From a virus: 33,748 bases of DNA. The notes beneath the pieces are model-generated. The model was given only the letters and a program-made list of their open reading frames with translations. It made no database searches and was not told where the DNA came from. Below, in pieces: positions 1-8,082 of this stretch. Within the stretch, counting starts at the first letter, position 1. Every line of letters begins with the position of its first letter. The DNA is taken from positions 1 through 33,748 of IMG/VR virus record IMGVR_UViG_3300021963_003854. The stretch is one strand, 5' to 3'. A program made the translations under genes and the position numbers.

Positions 1-64
1 GCACGGTGTACGGCTCCGCGAAATTCCCGATTTTTCAAAATTCAATGTTTGCGCGGTTTTTGCG

Positions 65-70
65 TAGACT
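65..70 (+). promoter_or_regulatory. Putative -10 element (TAGACT) for a leaderless transcript of the first gene
   Basis: TAGACT lies 7 nt before the ATG at 78, so transcription would begin at or within a base or two of the start codon. No Shine-Dalgarno sequence precedes this ATG. The same arrangement recurs at four other genes of the window. No good -35 hexamer is seen. Confidence 0.5.
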
Positions 71-77
71 GGTTTGC

Positions 78-551
78 ATGACTGAACTGCGCATTGAAAC
101 TGTAAACATAAACAGCTTGACCCCTGACCCGGCTAATGCACGAAAGCATGACGGCAAAAACTTGCAGGCAATAGCTCACTCACTAGAAAAGTTTGGGCAA
201 CGTAAACCAATTTGCGTAACGCCTGACTCAATCGTTGTTGCTGGCAACGGCACAGTAGAAGCTGCAAAGTCTTTAGGTTGGACTGAGATTGTGATTGCTC
301 GCACTCCTGTCGGTTGGTCGTGGGAACAGATACGCGCCTTTGCACTTGCTGACAATCGCACAGCAGAACTTGCTGAATGGGATGACAAGGTTCTTGCTGA
401 TCAGTTGCTTGAGTTAGATGCAAACGGTTGGGAACTTGAGCAGTTAGGTTTTGAGTCATTGCAACCACCATTAGGTGATCAGAGCGATGAACCGTTAAAA
501 TTCAAAGAGGATAAAGTTTGTCCAACTTGCGGTTCTTCAATTAAGGAATAA
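78..551 (+). CDS. ParB/sulfiredoxin-like nuclease domain protein
   Basis: A 157-aa protein with the ParB N-terminal domain pattern: an 'N-x-L-x-P-D-P-A-N-A-R' opening, a helix ending in 'SLEKFGQRKPI', then 'VVAGNGT.EAAK.LGW' and 'ALADNRTAELAEWD'. In phages this domain commonly lies beside terminase or methyltransferase genes and has been linked to DNA binding or nicking. The last 15 residues contain one CPTC pair, possibly half of a metal site. The frame is open from position 6, but ATG 78 is preferred because it begins the conserved domain and sits 7 nt after a -10-like hexamer; upstream codons give basic, non-domain sequence. The TerS gene starts 2 nt after the stop, so a packaging-linked role is plausible. 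Family clear, function inferred. Confidence 0.8.
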   Translation: MTELRIETVNINSLTPDPANARKHDGKNLQAIAHSLEKFGQRKPICVTPDSIVVAGNGTVEAAKSLGWTEIVIARTPVGWSWEQIRAFALADNRTAELAEWDDKVLADQLLELDANGWELEQLGFESLQPPLGDQSDEPLKFKEDKVCPTCGSSIKE

Positions 552-553
552 CT

Positions 554-1003
554 ATGGCTCCGCGTGGCAGACCACCAAAACCGATTGAACAGAAAAGACT
601 TACTGGCAACCCCGGCAAACGAACATTGCCAGATCAGAAAGAACTTGTGTTGTTGCCTTCTGCTTACGACATTCCAGAACCTAACCGCCCACTAGGTAGT
701 GCAGGCACAGAACTTTGGGAACGCATCTGGGGTATGGGTCAAACTTGGTTAAGTCCATTGACTGACATTGAGATTCTGCTTATGACTTGCGAGCTACTGG
801 ATGAACGCCGTAACTTGCGCATTCAGGTTTTGCAAAACAACAGACCAGACGAAAGAAAAGCCCTGCGCGATCTAGACCGTCAGTTAGTTGCTAACTTGTC
901 GCTGTTAGGTTTTACACCAACTGACCGTTCAAGACTGGGCGTAGCTGAAGTTAAACGCGCATCTAAGTTAGAAGAACTGAAGGCTCGTGCCAGCCAAAAT
1001 TGA
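554..1003 (+). CDS. terS: Terminase small subunit, P27 family
   Basis: A 149-aa protein whose N-terminus (RGRPPKP followed by LTGNPGKR) is the hallmark of the P27-type small terminase subunit of HK97-like phages. The small subunit recognises packaging sites on concatemeric DNA and loads the large subunit. The rest is predicted helical, with 'GTELWERIW' and 'LLDERRNLR' as usual in the family, and the length is normal. The large subunit gene starts at 987 inside its 3' end (17-nt overlap), consistent with translational coupling. The position right after the putative cos end fits a cos-packaging phage. Confidence 0.9.
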   Translation: MAPRGRPPKPIEQKRLTGNPGKRTLPDQKELVLLPSAYDIPEPNRPLGSAGTELWERIWGMGQTWLSPLTDIEILLMTCELLDERRNLRIQVLQNNRPDERKALRDLDRQLVANLSLLGFTPTDRSRLGVAEVKRASKLEELKARASQN

Positions 1004-2501
1004 ATCTTGGCCACCAACTTGGCTTACACCTGTGAACAAAGCTGCGCTTAATAAATCGCGTGGCTTACAAGTATCTGACTTCATAGATACCTTTGCTATT
1101 CAGACTAAAGAAACAGTTGCTGGTTATGCAGGTGACAAAATGCAACTGCGCGCTTGGCAACACGAATTGTTTAGGCATTTGTTTGCTGTTGGAACTGATG
1201 GCAAGTTTAGACACCGCACCGCGCTTATTGGTATGGCTCGCAAGAACGGCAAGAGCGCACTAGGTTCTGGCATTGGTTTGTGGTCGCTGATTATGGGGCC
1301 TGCTGGTGGTGAAGTTTATTCCTGTGCAGCTGATAAAGAGCAGGCTCGCATTGTCTTTGGTGATGCTAAGAAAATGATTCAGGCTGAACCAGAACTAGAA
1401 GAACTGTGCAACGTCTATCGGGATGCAATCGAAGTACCAGCAACGGGTTCTGTGTATCGCGTTCTTTCAAGTGAGTCGTTTACTAAAGAAGGCTTATCGC
1501 CAACAATGGTTATCTTTGACGAACTTCACGCAGCACCAAACCGCGAACTCTTTGACGTAATGCAACTTGGTATGGGTGCAAGACGTGAGCCAATGCTTAT
1601 TGGTGTTACTACTGCCGGGGTCAAGGCTGATTCATCCGGTCAAGACTCAATCGCATACAGCCTGTATCAGTACGGCAAGCGCGTAGCTCAAAAAGAAATA
1701 GACGATCCAACATTCTTTATGGCTTGGTGGGAAGCGCAGGCAGAAGCAGACCACCATTTAGAACAGACTTGGAAAGATGCCAACCCTGCCTTTGGTGATC
1801 TGAACGACCCTAAAGATTTTGAAGCAATGGTTAAGCGAACACCAGAAGCAGAGTTTAGAACCAAGCGATGCAACCAATGGGTAAGCAGTCAGACCGCATG
1901 GCTACCTAACGGTGCATGGGAACAGCTAGAAGTTAAGCGTGAGATTGGCGCAGATGTGCCAGTTGTCTTGGGCTTTGACGGTTCGTTTAGTGGTGATGCT
2001 TCTGTAATCATTGGCGTAACGGTAGAAGAACAGCCCTATGTCTTTATGGTCAAGGCTTGGGAAAAACAGCCTGAAGATGATTATGAATGGCGCGTAGACA
2101 TTCTTGAAGTTGAGAATACGATCATTGAATTCTGTGGCACACATAACGTAAAAGAAATTGCGTGTGACCCGTTTCGTTGGCAACGCACAATGCAAGTCTT
2201 AGATGAAGCAGGATTCCCGATTGTCGAATGGCCTTCCACTTCACCTGCTCGTATGGTTCCAGCCTGTGCCAAATTCTATGATGCAGTGGTATCTAACAAG
2301 CTAACCCATGACGGCAACCCATTACTTACGAGACACCTATCAAACGCTGTGGTTAAGACTGACAGACTTGGCCCAAGAATCGTGAAGGAACACAGAGGTT
2401 CACCGCGAAAGATAGATGCTGCCGTTGCTAGTATCATAGGATTTGATAGGGCAACTGTTTCAAGAGAAGAACCCGTTGTGCCACAGTTCTTTAGCTTCTA
2501 G
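987..2501 (+). CDS. terL: Terminase large subunit (packaging ATPase/nuclease)
   Basis: A 504-aa protein of usual TerL length. The ATPase half shows Walker A 'ARKNGKSA' (residues 84-91) and Walker B with the catalytic Glu in 'VIFDELH' (D178, E179). The RNase H-like nuclease half begins near residue 325 with 'GFDGSFSGDAS', whose Asp (about 331) is the expected metal ligand; 'ACDPFRW' further on is another typical acidic motif. It pumps DNA into the prohead through the portal and cuts concatemers. Start is GTG 987, overlapping terS. The HK97-like Terminase_1 group fits the neighbouring P27 small subunit and HK97-like portal. Confidence 0.95.
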   Translation: MPAKIESWPPTWLTPVNKAALNKSRGLQVSDFIDTFAIQTKETVAGYAGDKMQLRAWQHELFRHLFAVGTDGKFRHRTALIGMARKNGKSALGSGIGLWSLIMGPAGGEVYSCAADKEQARIVFGDAKKMIQAEPELEELCNVYRDAIEVPATGSVYRVLSSESFTKEGLSPTMVIFDELHAAPNRELFDVMQLGMGARREPMLIGVTTAGVKADSSGQDSIAYSLYQYGKRVAQKEIDDPTFFMAWWEAQAEADHHLEQTWKDANPAFGDLNDPKDFEAMVKRTPEAEFRTKRCNQWVSSQTAWLPNGAWEQLEVKREIGADVPVVLGFDGSFSGDASVIIGVTVEEQPYVFMVKAWEKQPEDDYEWRVDILEVENTIIEFCGTHNVKEIACDPFRWQRTMQVLDEAGFPIVEWPSTSPARMVPACAKFYDAVVSNKLTHDGNPLLTRHLSNAVVKTDRLGPRIVKEHRGSPRKIDAAVASIIGFDRATVSREEPVVPQFFSF

Positions 2502-2509
2502 GAGTTTGC

Positions 2510-2647
2510 GTGATCCCCTCAATCCTGCAAGTGGTTGGTCTAGCAACAATCTCGATAGGTCTAGGTTTGTTCATCCTGCCATTAGGAATAGTCGCAGCTG
2601 GCGTAAGTATTTTGCTTGTCGGTATCGCATTTGAGAAAGGCAAGTAA
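2510..2647 (+). CDS. Small two-span membrane protein between terminase and portal
   Basis: A 45-aa ORF starting at GTG 2510, preceded by an AGGAG-type ribosome site at 2500-2504. The protein is almost wholly hydrophobic from residue 4 to 40, with a Pro-Leu-Gly turn at about residue 24-26, suggesting a two-helix hairpin in the membrane; it ends with a charged 'FEKGK' tail. Its TAA overlaps the portal ATG (TAATG), so it is embedded in the packaging operon. I do not recognise the family. A role in head assembly at the membrane or in superinfection control would be speculation. Confidence 0.65.
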   Translation: MIPSILQVVGLATISIGLGLFILPLGIVAAGVSILLVGIAFEKGK

Positions 2648-4182
2648 TGCTTGGAAATTTGACCGGCGGTAATAAAGAGGAACGCGCAATTAGTTTCCAG
2701 TCAATCTGGGGTTCTGGCGATTCGTTTGCTTTCACAACAGAAGCAGGAACGAACATAGATCAGACACAAGCAATGAAGATAAATGCTTTCTATGCTTGTG
2801 TGCTTTTGATCTCTGACACTATTTCAACGCTTCCAGTTGATTGCTTTCGCAGAGTAGATGGTGATCGCGTACCATTTCGCCCACAACCTAGTTGGGTGCA
2901 AAGACCAGACGTAGACCTATTGCGTTCTGAGCATTATCAGCAAGTTCTTATTTCTCTATTGCTAGACGGCAACGCTTTCGTTCGTGTATTCCGTGATGGT
3001 CGTGGCGATGTAGTGAACCTAGTTTGCATTGCGCCTAACCGCGTTCAGGTTGTGCGCAACATTCGTACTCGTGAGATCGAATACATCATTGACGATAATC
3101 AAGAGATTCCAGTTAGCAAGCGCGACATGCTACAAATCACAGAGTTGCGCAAGGCTGGCGATCTACGCGGTACTTCCCGTGTTACAGAGATGAAAGACAA
3201 CCTTGGTCTTTCTAGTGCGTTGCAGTCTTTTGCTTCTCGTTTCTTTGGTCAGGGTGCAACTACTCAAGGCATCATTGAAACCCCACAAGACTTAAAGAGT
3301 GATCAAGCGAAGCAACTGGTTGATAGCTTTAGCAATCGTCACGATGGCTACCGCAAGGCTCACAAGACTGGATTACTTACAGGTGGCGCAAAGTTTGTAA
3401 AGACTGGCATTAACCCAGACGAAGCCCAGATGCTAGATAGTCGCAAGTTAGCCATTGAGGAAATTGCAAGAATCTTTAGAGTTCCACCGCACATGATCGG
3501 CATTACTACGCCGGGTGCAATGTCCTACGCATCAGTAGAACAAAACAACATTAACTTTGTAACTCATACCTTGCGCCCTTATGTCGCTAAGATTGAAGAT
3601 GCTTACAGCGCATTGTTACCTGACAACGCGTTTATTCGTTTCAATGTAGACGGCTTACTACGCGGTGACTTTGCTACCAGAATGAATGGCTACTCAATCG
3701 GTTCACAGGCAGGATTCCTTTCAGTCAATGACATTAGAAGATTCGAGGATTTGCGACCTGTTACAGGTGGTGACGTTTATCGTGTTCCTTTGGCTAACGT
3801 GGATCTGGGTGCTGCTTCACTCGTTGAAACCGACAAGCGCGTTACGATGGCTCAGAAACTTATCTATTCTGGGTTCGATCCTGCTGGCGTTCTGGCTGCT
3901 CTAAATCTGCCTGCAATAAATCACACAGGCGTTCCGTCTACACAGTTGCAACCGATTTCACAGATTGACCCAGAAAACCCGGAGTCTGTTTATGACGTAC
4001 AACGTACACACGATGTAAACGTTCAGATTCCTGAAACGGTTGTAAACGTACCGCCAGCCGTTATCAACGTTGCACCACCTAACATCACCGTTGAAGCACC
4101 ACAGCAACGCGCAATAATTCGCACCGTTGAGCGTGATGACGATGGCAAGATTGTTACTGTTACTGAAAGAGTTGAGGGCTAA
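2647..4182 (+). CDS. Portal protein, HK97 family
   Basis: A 511-aa protein following TerL directly, with the Phage_portal pattern: 'NAFYACVLLISDTISTLP' early on, 'LLLDGNAFVRV' near residue 110, then 'IARIFRVPPHMIG' near residue 275, which is highly typical of HK97-type portals. It forms the dodecameric channel at the unique capsid vertex. The C-terminal 80 residues are an unusual Val/Pro/Asn-rich extension ('VNVPPAVINVAPPNITVE') ending in a charged beta-like segment, longer than the minimal family core. The next gene starts at the A of its stop codon (TAATG). Confidence 0.93.
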   Translation: MLGNLTGGNKEERAISFQSIWGSGDSFAFTTEAGTNIDQTQAMKINAFYACVLLISDTISTLPVDCFRRVDGDRVPFRPQPSWVQRPDVDLLRSEHYQQVLISLLLDGNAFVRVFRDGRGDVVNLVCIAPNRVQVVRNIRTREIEYIIDDNQEIPVSKRDMLQITELRKAGDLRGTSRVTEMKDNLGLSSALQSFASRFFGQGATTQGIIETPQDLKSDQAKQLVDSFSNRHDGYRKAHKTGLLTGGAKFVKTGINPDEAQMLDSRKLAIEEIARIFRVPPHMIGITTPGAMSYASVEQNNINFVTHTLRPYVAKIEDAYSALLPDNAFIRFNVDGLLRGDFATRMNGYSIGSQAGFLSVNDIRRFEDLRPVTGGDVYRVPLANVDLGAASLVETDKRVTMAQKLIYSGFDPAGVLAALNLPAINHTGVPSTQLQPISQIDPENPESVYDVQRTHDVNVQIPETVVNVPPAVINVAPPNITVEAPQQRAIIRTVERDDDGKIVTVTERVEG

Positions 4183-4565
4183 TGGCTACTGGAATGAGCG
4201 CACACTTAGCGAATAGCTTGCTAAATGCTTTAGGCAATAACACTGCTTTTGCCGTGACTAGCGTTTATGTGCAACTACACATAGGCGATCCCGGTGTTGA
4301 TGGCACTGCCAATACTGCTACTGAAACAACTCGCAAGGCTGTTTCATTTGCTGGTGCTTCTGCTGGCTCTATCGCTTCTGATGCTGACGTAACTTGGACA
4401 AACATTAGCGGTTCACAGGATGCAACATTCTTCACCGCTTGGGATGGTTTGACTGGTGGCAGTTTCTTATTCTCTGGAACGATCACAGGTAACCCATACA
4501 CGGCAGGCGATACTTACACAATTTCGTCAGGTTCATTTACAACTTCGCTGACATTAGTGAGCTAA
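4182..4565 (+). CDS. Putative virion protein, tail-fibre-like beta fold
   Basis: A 127-aa Thr/Ser/Gly/Ala-rich protein. The opening 'SAHLANSLLNAL', then 'VYVQLHIGDPG', 'ETTRKAVSFA' and 'VTWTNISG' match a small protein that recurs in actinophage structural operons and is often labelled tail fibre-like. It should be a beta-sandwich. Its place between portal and protease, not in the tail cluster, would also suit a capsid decoration or head protein. Membership in the structural operon is well supported by the TAATG overlap with portal; the exact virion location is unknown. Confidence 0.6.
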   Translation: MATGMSAHLANSLLNALGNNTAFAVTSVYVQLHIGDPGVDGTANTATETTRKAVSFAGASAGSIASDADVTWTNISGSQDATFFTAWDGLTGGSFLFSGTITGNPYTAGDTYTISSGSFTTSLTLVS

Positions 4566-4568
4566 GAC

Positions 4569-5390
4569 ATGAGTTCATCTGAACTCAATAACTTTGAATT
4601 AAACCTTGACCGTTTAGCGCGACTTGCGCAGATGGTCTTAGACCAACGCGCTTTAGATTCAACTGTTATTGGTGGCAAGTCTGCCTATTCAGCAAATGAC
4701 TTAGTTTATGACTCAGCCGTATCTACTTATGACGGCACACTGACTCAGTTAGCCAGAAGTTCTGCAAGCCTTAATGGTCTAAGCGCAAGCATTGCATCTA
4801 CGCCAGTAGTCGTAGTTTCTGCATCTGGTGCTTTAGGTGGATTGACCAGTTCAAGCATTTCAGCAGTTAGCCACACGGCTTCATCTACCGCATCACTTGG
4901 GTCTATGAATTCCACAGCTACAACTATTCCACAGGTCTTGCCTGTTTTAGATGCTTCGCTTGGTGATCTTGCTAACTCTGTGAATGCAACCGTTACGCAC
5001 ATTGCAACGGCTGCATCTGAGCTAGGCGCACTAACTTCAACTGCAAATACTCTGCCAATAGTTAAACCCGTATTTATGGCTTCTCTAGGAACGCTAGAAG
5101 CAACCGCTACTGCAACTGTTATACCGCCAACACCACCAGAGCCAGTCGCACCGGGATACGGATCAAATCGCCCTTACCCTGCACCACCGCTACGCCAGCC
5201 AAAGGTTGAGCCAGCACCACAGCCACCAACGCCAGTAATCGTAGAAACACCACCAGCGCGACCTGTGAAAGTTCCTGCAACAATTACGGCTACAACATCA
5301 GCACTAAACCCAGCATTCTCGATTAGCGTTCAAGCGCAAGTAGAATGGTCAATACTAGAGGATGAAGCAGAGCTGCTTCTACTGCTTTAA
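4569..5390 (+). CDS. Repeat-containing putative structural protein
   Basis: A 273-aa protein with a helical N-terminus (residues 1-60), then about six degenerate repeats of 18-22 residues (about 66-183) built on 'A-S-L-G-x-L-x-S-x-A', then a Pro-rich linker (about 185-235, many P-x-P and E-P) and a final beta-like segment ending in an odd run of five leucines. Repeats of this kind are common in actinophage head-region proteins of unknown role. No catalytic motif is seen. It lies in the operon 3 nt after the previous stop. Likely a virion or scaffold-like protein. Confidence 0.6.
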   Translation: MSSSELNNFELNLDRLARLAQMVLDQRALDSTVIGGKSAYSANDLVYDSAVSTYDGTLTQLARSSASLNGLSASIASTPVVVVSASGALGGLTSSSISAVSHTASSTASLGSMNSTATTIPQVLPVLDASLGDLANSVNATVTHIATAASELGALTSTANTLPIVKPVFMASLGTLEATATATVIPPTPPEPVAPGYGSNRPYPAPPLRQPKVEPAPQPPTPVIVETPPARPVKVPATITATTSALNPAFSISVQAQVEWSILEDEAELLLLL

Positions 5391-5398
5391 GGATTTCA

Positions 5399-5674
5399 AT
5401 GCCACTATCAACAGCGCAGTTCACACTAACTGCAAACACACCGCGCCAGATAGTCCCACCTGATCGCATGAACCAACACGTTTGCATTCACAATCACGAA
5501 CATTCGCAAAACAGCGAGATTTACATCGGCAATTCTCACGTTACAACAACCACAGGAATCCACGCAGTTGCAACGCAAACTTCAATGATTACGATTGGCC
5601 CCGGCGATGATCTTTGGGCTGTATCCGATACCAATGGAGTAGAGATTCAAGTGCTAGTAGTTAAGCAGGACTAA
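5399..5674 (+). CDS. Small putative virion (decoration-like) protein
   Basis: A 91-aa protein predicted to be all beta: alternating polar/hydrophobic segments, 'CIHNHEHSQNSEIYIG' in the middle and 'ISIGPGDDLWAVSD'-like strands near the end (as translated: 'ITIGPGDDLWAVSD'). It is preceded by an AAGGAT site and followed by the protease gene with a TAATG overlap. The pattern resembles small proteins in structural operons that sit on capsids, but I cannot place it in a named family. Confidence 0.55.
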   Translation: MPLSTAQFTLTANTPRQIVPPDRMNQHVCIHNHEHSQNSEIYIGNSHVTTTTGIHAVATQTSMITIGPGDDLWAVSDTNGVEIQVLVVKQD

Positions 5675-6612
5675 TGCCGTATTTCATAACAGACACCGCA
5701 GAGGGTTGCTCAGGCTGGGCAACTATTAAAGACGATGGCGAAGTTATTGGTTGCCACACGACAAAGCAAGATGCCATAGATCAGATGGTTGCTGTGTCAA
5801 TAGCTGAGGACATGGAGCCGGGTGGGGAACGTACCGCTAATGATTTACAAAATGAGAAATGGCGTTCAATCGCGCTAAACTTAAACAAGGATGAAAGGCA
5901 GTCAATGACCACCAATGTAGAACGCCGAGTTAATACCGTTGAGTTTGATGTTCGTAATGGGGAAGCATCTAGCGATGGCATGAGTTTCACTGGCTATGCA
6001 GCCGTGTTCAATAGCCCGTCAGAGCCACTACCGTTCACTGAGGTTATTCGTGAGGGTGCATTCAAGCGTTCCTTGAAGTCACGCAATGAGATCAAGCTAT
6101 TTATGAACCACAACACAGACGTTGTTCTAGGTTCTACACGCGCTGGAACTCTTAAACTAACTGAGGATTCACGCGGTCTACTTGCTCAGGCTGAACTGCC
6201 AGACACAAGCGCAGGGCGCGACCTATCGGTTCTTATGAAGCGTGGCGATGTATCGAGCATGTCATTTGGATTTAGCGTTCCACCAAAGGGTGATGCTTGG
6301 TCAAGCGATGGCGCAACTCGTGAACTGCATCAGGTTCGTTTGCATGAAGTTTCTATCGTTACTGGATTCCCAGCCTATGAAGCAACAACTGCATCTGTTC
6401 GTTCCTTGGACATTTTGGCACAGCGCACTGCTGTTGATGTAGATGCTCTTAGCGATGCGATCCTAAAGCTAGAAGCCGGGGAAACTCTAGATGCTAACCA
6501 CGCTGATTTGATTAGCGAAGTAGTGCAGAAGTTACGCGCTGACCAGCCAAGCGAAGTAGACATGCTAGAGATCAAGCGCAAACAACTTGACCTAATGCTA
6601 AAAGCGTTCTAA
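5674..6612 (+). CDS. HK97-like prohead/capsid maturation protease with extra N-terminal domain
   Basis: A 312-aa protein. Residues 1-55 form a small domain with 'CSGWATIKDDGEVIGCH' and 'DAIDQMVA.SIAE', which I recall from other actinophage proteases. Residues 88-240 are the peptidase U35 core: 'SFTGYAAVFN', 'IREGAFKRSL', catalytic His146 in 'MNHN', the nucleophile Ser in 'SSMSFGF' (194-200) and 'LHEVSIVTGFPAYE'. It cleaves scaffold and capsid delta domains during maturation. An internal ATG at 5905 has its own AAAGG site, so a shorter form lacking the first domain is possible. The usual downstream partner, the major capsid gene, follows after a terminator. Confidence 0.9.
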   Translation: MPYFITDTAEGCSGWATIKDDGEVIGCHTTKQDAIDQMVAVSIAEDMEPGGERTANDLQNEKWRSIALNLNKDERQSMTTNVERRVNTVEFDVRNGEASSDGMSFTGYAAVFNSPSEPLPFTEVIREGAFKRSLKSRNEIKLFMNHNTDVVLGSTRAGTLKLTEDSRGLLAQAELPDTSAGRDLSVLMKRGDVSSMSFGFSVPPKGDAWSSDGATRELHQVRLHEVSIVTGFPAYEATTASVRSLDILAQRTAVDVDALSDAILKLEAGETLDANHADLISEVVQKLRADQPSEVDMLEIKRKQLDLMLKAF

Positions 6613-6625
6613 TCTAAATTCAAAG

Positions 6626-6667
6626 AACAGGCTCAGATGTGGGGAAGCATCTGGGTCTGTTTTTATT
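6626..6667 (+). terminator. Rho-independent terminator after the protease gene
   Basis: The arms 6626-6639 and 6648-6661 pair almost completely (AACAG...CTGTT outside, CAGATG...CATCTG inside, G-U or mismatch at two places) around a short purine loop, followed by a T-rich run (TTTTTATTT). It would end or attenuate the packaging/head transcript before the capsid gene. Confidence 0.8.
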
Positions 6668-6773
6668 TGTGCCATAATTAGATAAGCATTCTGTGGAGCC
6701 ATAGGTGCGCTACTGTCGTGGAGCCACGCAGAACCTGTAAGACCCAATCCAATCTAAGACTTTAGGAGTCCAC
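6668..6773 (+). promoter_or_regulatory. Leader/promoter region of the major capsid gene
   Basis: Between terminator and capsid start there are -10-like hexamers CATAAT (6673-6678) and TTAGAT (6679-6684), without a clear -35. The leader holds a direct repeat GTGGAGCCA (6693-6701 and 6719-6727), a compact hairpin (about 6713-6731, arms CTG/CGTGG with CCACG/CAG) and an 11-codon ORF. The capsid ribosome site TAGGAG is at 6764-6769. A separate capsid promoter is expected because this protein is needed in hundreds of copies. Confidence 0.45.
6705..6740 (+). CDS. Candidate 11-aa leader peptide upstream of the capsid gene
   Basis: GTG at 6705 opens a 12-codon frame (MRYCRGATQNL, stop TAA 6738-6740) with GGAG at 6695-6698, a good 6-nt spacing. 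The frame covers a hairpin whose folding would depend on ribosome position. It may be chance, a translated leader that controls capsid expression, or part of a structured RNA. Too short for composition-based support. Confidence 0.3.
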   Translation: MRYCRGATQNL

Positions 6774-7967
6774 ATGTCTGACTACATCCGTCAGCAAGCG
6801 GAAGCTCGTGCAAAGGCTTGGGAAGAAGCAAAGGCTCTTCTCGACTCAGCAGCAGCTGAAAAGCGCGATCTAACCGCAGAAGAAAACCAAACCTATGACC
6901 GCATCATGGCTGACCTTGATTCACGTTCACAGGTAATGGAAACAATGAAAGCCCAAGCAGAGCGTGAAGAACGTGCTGCAGAAGCAATGAAGGGCTTTGA
7001 AGCCCAAGTAAAGCCAGCCGTTGCATCTGTTCCAGAAATCAACGAAGCTGACCTAATCCGTTCCCTTGCTCGTGGTGAGATTCGTTCCCACTCGTTCGAG
7101 AAGCGCGATGTAACAAAGGGTTCAACTGGCGCACCAGTACCGACCTCTTTCTACGATCAGGTAATCATGCTTGCTCGTCACGTTGGCCCAATGCTAGAAA
7201 CATCCACCATTCTTAATACTGCTGGTGGGGAAAACTTGCAGATCCCGTCACTAAGTGCGTACAGCACTGGCACTGTTTCTTCAGAAGCTGCTGCTATTGG
7301 TGAAAGCGATCCAACATTCAACGCATTCAAGACCCTTGGTGCATACAAGTATTCATTCCTAACCCAGATCAGCCGTGAAATGGTTGAAGATGCAGGCGTG
7401 GACATTCTTGGATTCCTTGCACAGCAAACAGGTAACGCACTTGGCTACGCAGTCAATGGCGCACTAACAACTGGAACAGGAACAGTTCAGCCAACAGGCA
7501 TCGTAACTGCTGCTGGTTCAGGCATCACTGGTGGAACTGGCGTAACAGGCGCATTCACTGCTGACAACCTAATTGACTTGGTTTACAGCGTTGATACCGC
7601 AGGTCGCACCCTACCGGGTACAGGATGGCAGATGAACGCACAGTCAATCGCTGCTGTTCGTAAGCTAAAGGATTCAGCCGGACAGTACCTGTTCAGCCCA
7701 TCCCTATCTGCTGATGCTCGTGATCTATTGCTTGGATATCCTATTTTCGAGAATCCAGCAATGGCAGCTCCAGCAACAAGCGCGAAGTCAGTAATCTTTG
7801 GTCACTTGCCAAGTTACTTTGCTCGCACCGTTGGTGGATTACGCCTAGATCGTTCGGATGACTATGCCTTCCAAAACGATTTAATTACGTTCAGAGCGAC
7901 CCTTCGGGTTGACGGCAACCTCATCCAGACTTCACATGTGAAGTACTTTGCAGGTGCAGCTTCCTAA
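6774..7967 (+). CDS. Major capsid protein, HK97 fold
   Basis: A 397-aa protein. Residues 1-85 are a charged coiled coil rich in Ala/Glu/Lys, the delta/scaffold domain that the upstream protease should remove. The remainder matches HK97-type capsid proteins: 'GAPVPTSFYDQVI', 'GPMLETSTILNT', 'ESDPTFNAFKTLGAYKYSF', 'QISREMVEDAGVDI', 'RTLPGTGWQMN', 'LLGYPIFENPAM', then 'VFGHLPSYFARTVGGLRLDRSDDYAFQND'-type C-terminal strands (split here: 'IFGHLPSYFARTVGG' and 'LDRSDDYAF'). It has a strong AGGAG ribosome site and is flanked by terminators on both sides, so it is probably transcribed as its own strong unit. Confidence 0.95.
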   Translation: MSDYIRQQAEARAKAWEEAKALLDSAAAEKRDLTAEENQTYDRIMADLDSRSQVMETMKAQAEREERAAEAMKGFEAQVKPAVASVPEINEADLIRSLARGEIRSHSFEKRDVTKGSTGAPVPTSFYDQVIMLARHVGPMLETSTILNTAGGENLQIPSLSAYSTGTVSSEAAAIGESDPTFNAFKTLGAYKYSFLTQISREMVEDAGVDILGFLAQQTGNALGYAVNGALTTGTGTVQPTGIVTAAGSGITGGTGVTGAFTADNLIDLVYSVDTAGRTLPGTGWQMNAQSIAAVRKLKDSAGQYLFSPSLSADARDLLLGYPIFENPAMAAPATSAKSVIFGHLPSYFARTVGGLRLDRSDDYAFQNDLITFRATLRVDGNLIQTSHVKYFAGAAS

Positions 7968-7987
7968 TAAGGAAACCCCAAAACGTG

Positions 7988-8032
7988 GAACCCCACCGAG
8001 AGCGCAGGCTTGGTGGGGTTCTGCTTTTATTT
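7988..8032 (+). terminator. Strong Rho-independent terminator after the capsid gene
   Basis: A perfect 10-bp stem GAACCCCACC (7988-7997) with GGTGGGGTTC (8012-8021), 14-nt loop, followed by TGCTTTTATTT. It is the cleanest terminator of the window and separates capsid from the sugar cassette. Confidence 0.92.
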
Positions 8033-8082
8033 GACCATGTTTTAATGTAAGGTTCAAAGCACCTGCGAATAAAGGAACTCCT

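Noticed and set aside
6-77. N-terminal extension of the ParB-like protein from ATG at 6
   Set aside because: It would run through the putative cos arm and a -10 element and adds no conserved sequence.
133-471. 112-aa minus-strand open frame opposite the ParB-like gene
   Set aside because: Lies wholly within a well-supported + strand gene and its translation shows no family pattern.
2443-2634. 63-aa + strand frame across the terL/portal junction
   Set aside because: Overlaps the end of terL and the small membrane protein gene in another frame; composition is not protein-like and the membrane ORF explains the space better.
3686-3904. 72-aa + strand frame inside the portal gene
   Set aside because: Hydrophobic but in a shifted frame of a conserved portal segment, with no ribosome site.
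8031-8059. TTGACC at 8031 as the -35 of a sugar-cassette promoter
   Set aside because: No acceptable -10 lies 16-18 nt downstream (TTCAAA/TCAAAG); other hexamers (TTTAAT 8041) have no partner. A promoter is expected in this region but could not be fixed.
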